From an uncultured Collinsella sp. (lineage in GTDB: Bacteria; Actinomycetota; Coriobacteriia; Coriobacteriales; Coriobacteriaceae), in the NCBI GenBank assembly GCA_900544235.1, contig UQUL01000028.1, positions 1 through 24,270 on the forward strand: a stretch of 24,270 nucleotides of DNA, in the 5' to 3' direction. This document shows positions 21,185-24,270 of this stretch, piece after piece (positions within the stretch are counted from its first letter, which is position 1; each line of letters begins with the position of its first letter). Under the pieces are notes generated by a model. It made no database searches, was not told the origin of the DNA, and saw nothing but the letters and a program-made list of their open reading frames with translations. Both the position numbers and the translations under genes were made by a program.

Positions 21185-24100
21185 TTAGTCGTCGTCGCTG
21201 GCACCCAACTGCTGCAACAGCATGAGTGCCGCGGCCACGGGGCCGGTACCGTCGTTGGCGTCGAGACCGCGACCCAGGCCGCTGCCCGCGCCGGCGCCCG
21301 CCTTGTAGGGCACCGACAGTTTGCGGCTCTTGGGGAAGTTCACCGCGCCATAGCGGGTCTTTAGCTCAAAGGCCACCTTCTTGGGCACGTTGACGCCCAA
21401 AAACGTGATGCGACCGCCGCTGAGCGTGACGCTCTCGAGCCCCAGGCGCTCACCGCGAATGCGGATTCGTGCGCGATTGAACAGGTTGAGTCCTGCCAAC
21501 AGCAGCTCGCCATGCGCGGCCTCGGTCTCTTCCTGCACCTCATCGATGCTCTCCAGGTCCTCGGCCGCTGCGAGCCTGCGGTACACGAGCACGCGCTGAT
21601 CCACCGCCGGCAGGTACTCCTCGGACAAGAAGTAGTCGGCCGGCAGGTTAATGCCCACGCTCGCCGCCTCCACGCCGGCGTCGTCATCGCCGCGCGCCTC
21701 GGCCACCGCCTGGCCCAGCATCTGCGTAAACAGGTCAAAGCCCACGCTCGACAGGTTGCCGTGCTGCTCGGCGCCCATAAGCGAGCCGGCGCCGCGAATC
21801 TCCAGGTCGCGCATGGCGATGCGCATGCCGCTGCCCAGGTCCTGGAACTCGGACAGTGCGGTCAGGCGCGCCGTCGCCTCCTCGGTGAGCGGCAGCTCGC
21901 CGGGGAACATAAAGTACGCGTATGCCTGCGTGGCAGAACGGCCCACGCGGCCCTTGAGCTGGTAGAGCTGCGCCAGGCCCAGACGTTGCGAATCCTCGAT
22001 GATGAGCGTGTTGGCGGTCGCGTTGTCGATGCCGCTCTCCACGATGGTCGTGGCGATGAGCACGTCGATCTTCTTGGTCGCGAACTCGATCATCACGTCC
22101 TCGACCTCGCGCGGGCTCATCTTGCCGTGCGCCACGCCCACGCGCGCCTCGGGCGCGGCCTCGTGCACACGCGCCACGGCGTCGTCGATGGTCTTGACGC
22201 GGTTGGACACGTAGTACACCTGGCCGCCGCGACCCACCTCCAGGCGAATCGCCGCGCTCACCACATCGGGATCGTACTCCCCCACGTGCACGATCACGGG
22301 ACGACGCCCGGTCGGCGGCGTCGTGATCAGGCTCATGTCGCGCACGCCGCTCGTGGCCATCTGCATGGTTCGCGGAATCGGCGTGGCCGATAGCGTGAGC
22401 ACGTCAATCTGCTCGCGCAGGTTCTTGAGCTGCTCCTTGTGCTGCACGCCAAAGCGCTGCTCCTCGTCGATGATCACCAGGCCCAGGTTCTTGGGATTCA
22501 CATCGGCCGATAGCAGACGATGCGTGCCGATGAGCACGTCGATCGTGCCCTCGGCAAACGCCTTGAGCGCGCGCTTTTGCTGCGCCGGCGTGCGGAAACG
22601 GCTGAGCACCTCGACCTCAAGGCCAAACGGGGCAAAGCGCTCAAAGAACGTCTCGTAGTGCTGCTGGGCAAGAATGGTCGTGGGGCAGAGCACCATGACC
22701 TGGCGGCCGGAGTCCACGCACTTAAACGCCGCGCGCAGGGCGACCTCGGTCTTGCCAAAACCCACGTCGCCGCACAGCAGGCGGTCCATGGGCTTGGGCG
22801 CCTCCATATCGGCCTTAATGTCGGCGATGGCCTCCAGCTGGTCGCGCGTCTCGTCGTAAGGAAAGCTCTCCTCCATCTCGATCTGCTCGGGCGTGTCAGG
22901 CGGGCAGGCGATACCCGCGATTGATGAGCGGCGCGTATACAGGTCGACCAGGTCAAACGCCAGCTTTTTGGCATTCTTGCGCGCCTTGTTGGTGGCGCGC
23001 GTCCAGTCGGCTGTGTTGAGCCTGGTCAGGCGCGGTTTGTCGCCGTCGGGGCCAACATAGCGCGTGATACGGTCGACCTGCTCGAGCGGCACGTAGAGCT
23101 TGTCGCCGTCGGCATATTCCAGCAAAAAGTAGTCGCGCTCTTTGCCGCCCACTTCCTGACGCGCAATCTCGCTAAAGAGTGCGATGCCGTGAGTGGCGTG
23201 CACCACGTAGTCGCCCGGCTTAAACGGGAAGGTGATCTGCGTAATGTCCACCTTGCGGCGGCTGCGCGCGCGGTTGGCATCCATACGGGCGTTGAGGTCG
23301 GCGATCGAGAACACGGCCAGATTGGCATCGGGCACCACCACGCCCTGCGGCAGGGCGGCATCGACAAAGGTCACGCGCCCGCGCGAGATGGTGGGCACGG
23401 CGGCACCGGCGGCAGCCTGGGCCGCGCCCGCCTCGAGCGAGCGGGCGTTGAGTGCGTCGGCGCGACGCTCGCGAATGGAAGCGTGGGCCTCCTGGCGTGC
23501 GGCACGGTCGGCGGAATCCGCCGCTGCCACGCGCACGCGGTCGCCGATAGCGCCGGCATTTTCGGGGGCCGCCGTCAGCGATTCCTCAAAGGTAATGCCC
23601 TCATCGCCAAAGGTGAGCTCCATCGACTCGCGCGCACCGCGGTCGGGGATGGCAAACACGCAGGCATAGCGCTTGCCCACGACTTCCTGAATGCGCGTCA
23701 TAAAACGGTTGTCCGAGCCTGCGATAGCAGGCTGCTCAATCTTGAGCTCGGCCGTCACCGCGCCGCCGGCACGAATGAGGCTTACGTAGTTCAGGCGCTG
23801 CTGGGCACCAAAATCGAGCTGCTGGGCACGTACATACAGGCCATCCAATCGGTCAATCCCCGCCTCGCCGGCACGGGCCTCGATATCCTCGTAGGCACGC
23901 AGGCAGTCGTCGAACAGCGAGCGCGGCTCGGACAAAACCACAAGCGCCTTGCCGCTCACGTGTGCCAACGGGCTTACGGTCTGGCCGTACATCACCGGCA
24001 AAAAGCGGTCGAGCTCGGGCGTGACGATGCGTGCATCCACCATCTCGAGCAGCGCTGCCAGTTTACTGTCATCCTGGCTGGCGCGGTAGAGCGCCACGTG

Positions 24101-24270
24101 CATGTTGTGGACGGCATCGTCGGTAAGCGCCAGCTCACGGCAGGGGAAGATCTCGATGCTGTCCTCGTTGCCGATGGTTTGGCCTGTGGAGCTCACCATG
24201 CGGCGGATGCGGTCAATCTCGTCGCCAAAGAACTCGATGCGCACGGGCGCCTTTTCCTGTGCGGGAAACA
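21185..24270 (-). CDS. mfd: Transcription-repair coupling factor Mfd (partial, N-terminus off window)
   Basis: Mfd removes RNA polymerase stalled at DNA damage and recruits UvrA. About 1027 residues are visible; the frame is open to the window edge (FPAQEKAP before VRIEFFGDEIDRIR), so the true start lies beyond 24270. In order: the UvrB-like region ending near 23300, the CarD-like RNA-polymerase interaction domain (FKPGDYVVHATHGIALF and following, about 23050-23225), Walker A GDVGFGKTE near 22760, DEEQ box (IIDEEQRFG) near 22465, SATPIPRTMQ near 22380, the RecG-like motor end with RVGRS near 21945, and the C-terminal TRCF domain. The final 60 residues are Gly/Ala-rich and low in complexity (GAGAGSGLGRG). 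A long stretch around residues 250-290, rich in Ala/Arg, looks like an insertion in the N-terminal part. Confidence 0.96.
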   Translation of the reverse strand, partial: FPAQEKAPVRIEFFGDEIDRIRRMVSSTGQTIGNEDSIEIFPCRELALTDDAVHNMHVALYRASQDDSKLAALLEMVDARIVTPELDRFLPVMYGQTVSPLAHVSGKALVVLSEPRSLFDDCLRAYEDIEARAGEAGIDRLDGLYVRAQQLDFGAQQRLNYVSLIRAGGAVTAELKIEQPAIAGSDNRFMTRIQEVVGKRYACVFAIPDRGARESMELTFGDEGITFEESLTAAPENAGAIGDRVRVAAADSADRAARQEAHASIRERRADALNARSLEAGAAQAAAGAAVPTISRGRVTFVDAALPQGVVVPDANLAVFSIADLNARMDANRARSRRKVDITQITFPFKPGDYVVHATHGIALFSEIARQEVGGKERDYFLLEYADGDKLYVPLEQVDRITRYVGPDGDKPRLTRLNTADWTRATNKARKNAKKLAFDLVDLYTRRSSIAGIACPPDTPEQIEMEESFPYDETRDQLEAIADIKADMEAPKPMDRLLCGDVGFGKTEVALRAAFKCVDSGRQVMVLCPTTILAQQHYETFFERFAPFGLEVEVLSRFRTPAQQKRALKAFAEGTIDVLIGTHRLLSADVNPKNLGLVIIDEEQRFGVQHKEQLKNLREQIDVLTLSATPIPRTMQMATSGVRDMSLITTPPTGRRPVIVHVGEYDPDVVSAAIRLEVGRGGQVYYVSNRVKTIDDAVARVHEAAPEARVGVAHGKMSPREVEDVMIEFATKKIDVLIATTIVESGIDNATANTLIIEDSQRLGLAQLYQLKGRVGRSATQAYAYFMFPGELPLTEEATARLTALSEFQDLGSGMRIAMRDLEIRGAGSLMGAEQHGNLSSVGFDLFTQMLGQAVAEARGDDDAGVEAASVGINLPADYFLSEEYLPAVDQRVLVYRRLAAAEDLESIDEVQEETEAAHGELLLAGLNLFNRARIRIRGERLGLESVTLSGGRITFLGVNVPKKVAFELKTRYGAVNFPKSRKLSVPYKAGAGAGSGLGRGLDANDGTGPVAAALMLLQQLGASDDD

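Overview
The window looks like a piece of chromosome from a high-GC anaerobic gut actinomycete of the class Coriobacteriia, most like Collinsella. This rests on base composition, strong GGAGG ribosome sites, a mannose-family PTS beside SIS-domain deglycases, and dense intergenic palindromes. It is inference; no rRNA or other marker is present. All genes are on the minus strand except the 2-hydroxyacid dehydrogenase (2710-3687) and one GntR regulator (17610-18332).

Layout. 1-1571: a lone AbiEi-like/DUF559-like protein between two copies of a composite repeat. 1572-3772: metA, a divergent L-lactate/L-2-hydroxyisocaproate-type dehydrogenase and a strong terminator. 3822-8708: SIS deglycase 1, GntR/UTRA regulator 1, recQ, a third copy of the composite repeat, and GntR/UTRA regulator 2. 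8928-10919: a YitT-family membrane protein, a 120-bp inverted repeat and a HAD phosphatase. 11015-14862: a four-gene operon, EIIAB-EIIC-EIID-SIS deglycase 2, closed by a terminator. 15045-18332: an EamA/DMT exporter, a REPIN-like palindrome, SIS deglycase 3 and a divergent GntR/UTRA regulator 3. 18380-21204: a GNAT acetyltransferase, a threonine-aldolase-like PLP enzyme and a PAP2 phosphatase. 21185-24270: mfd, cut by the window edge.

Central theme. Three SIS proteins of the FrlB/GfrE-GfrF type (fructoselysine- or glucoselysine-6-phosphate deglycase-like) lie within 14 kb, with three UTRA-domain GntR regulators and a mannose-family PTS. All three SIS proteins keep a Glu and a His 16 residues apart, the spacing of the GlmS isomerase pair E488/H504. 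The simplest model is that the PTS imports and phosphorylates Amadori products (glycated amino acids), the deglycases split them into hexose phosphate plus amino acid, and the DMT protein may export the amine product. Each regulator can be paired with a distinct DNA motif: 13-bp ACGT-N5-ACGT palindromes before gntR2 and the PTS operon, with a one-mismatch version before the DMT gene; GTTCTAT direct repeats at 10-bp period before SIS 1; and ATACARGTT direct repeats at 11-bp period on both sides of the SIS 3/gntR3 divergent region.

Intergenic DNA is rich in palindromes of at least four kinds: the composite ATCCACGCTC element, short hairpins with a GGGAC-type loop, a TTGCGGTG/CACCGCAA hairpin, and the long inverted repeat at 10073-10192. 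No transposase, tRNA, rRNA or CRISPR array is visible.
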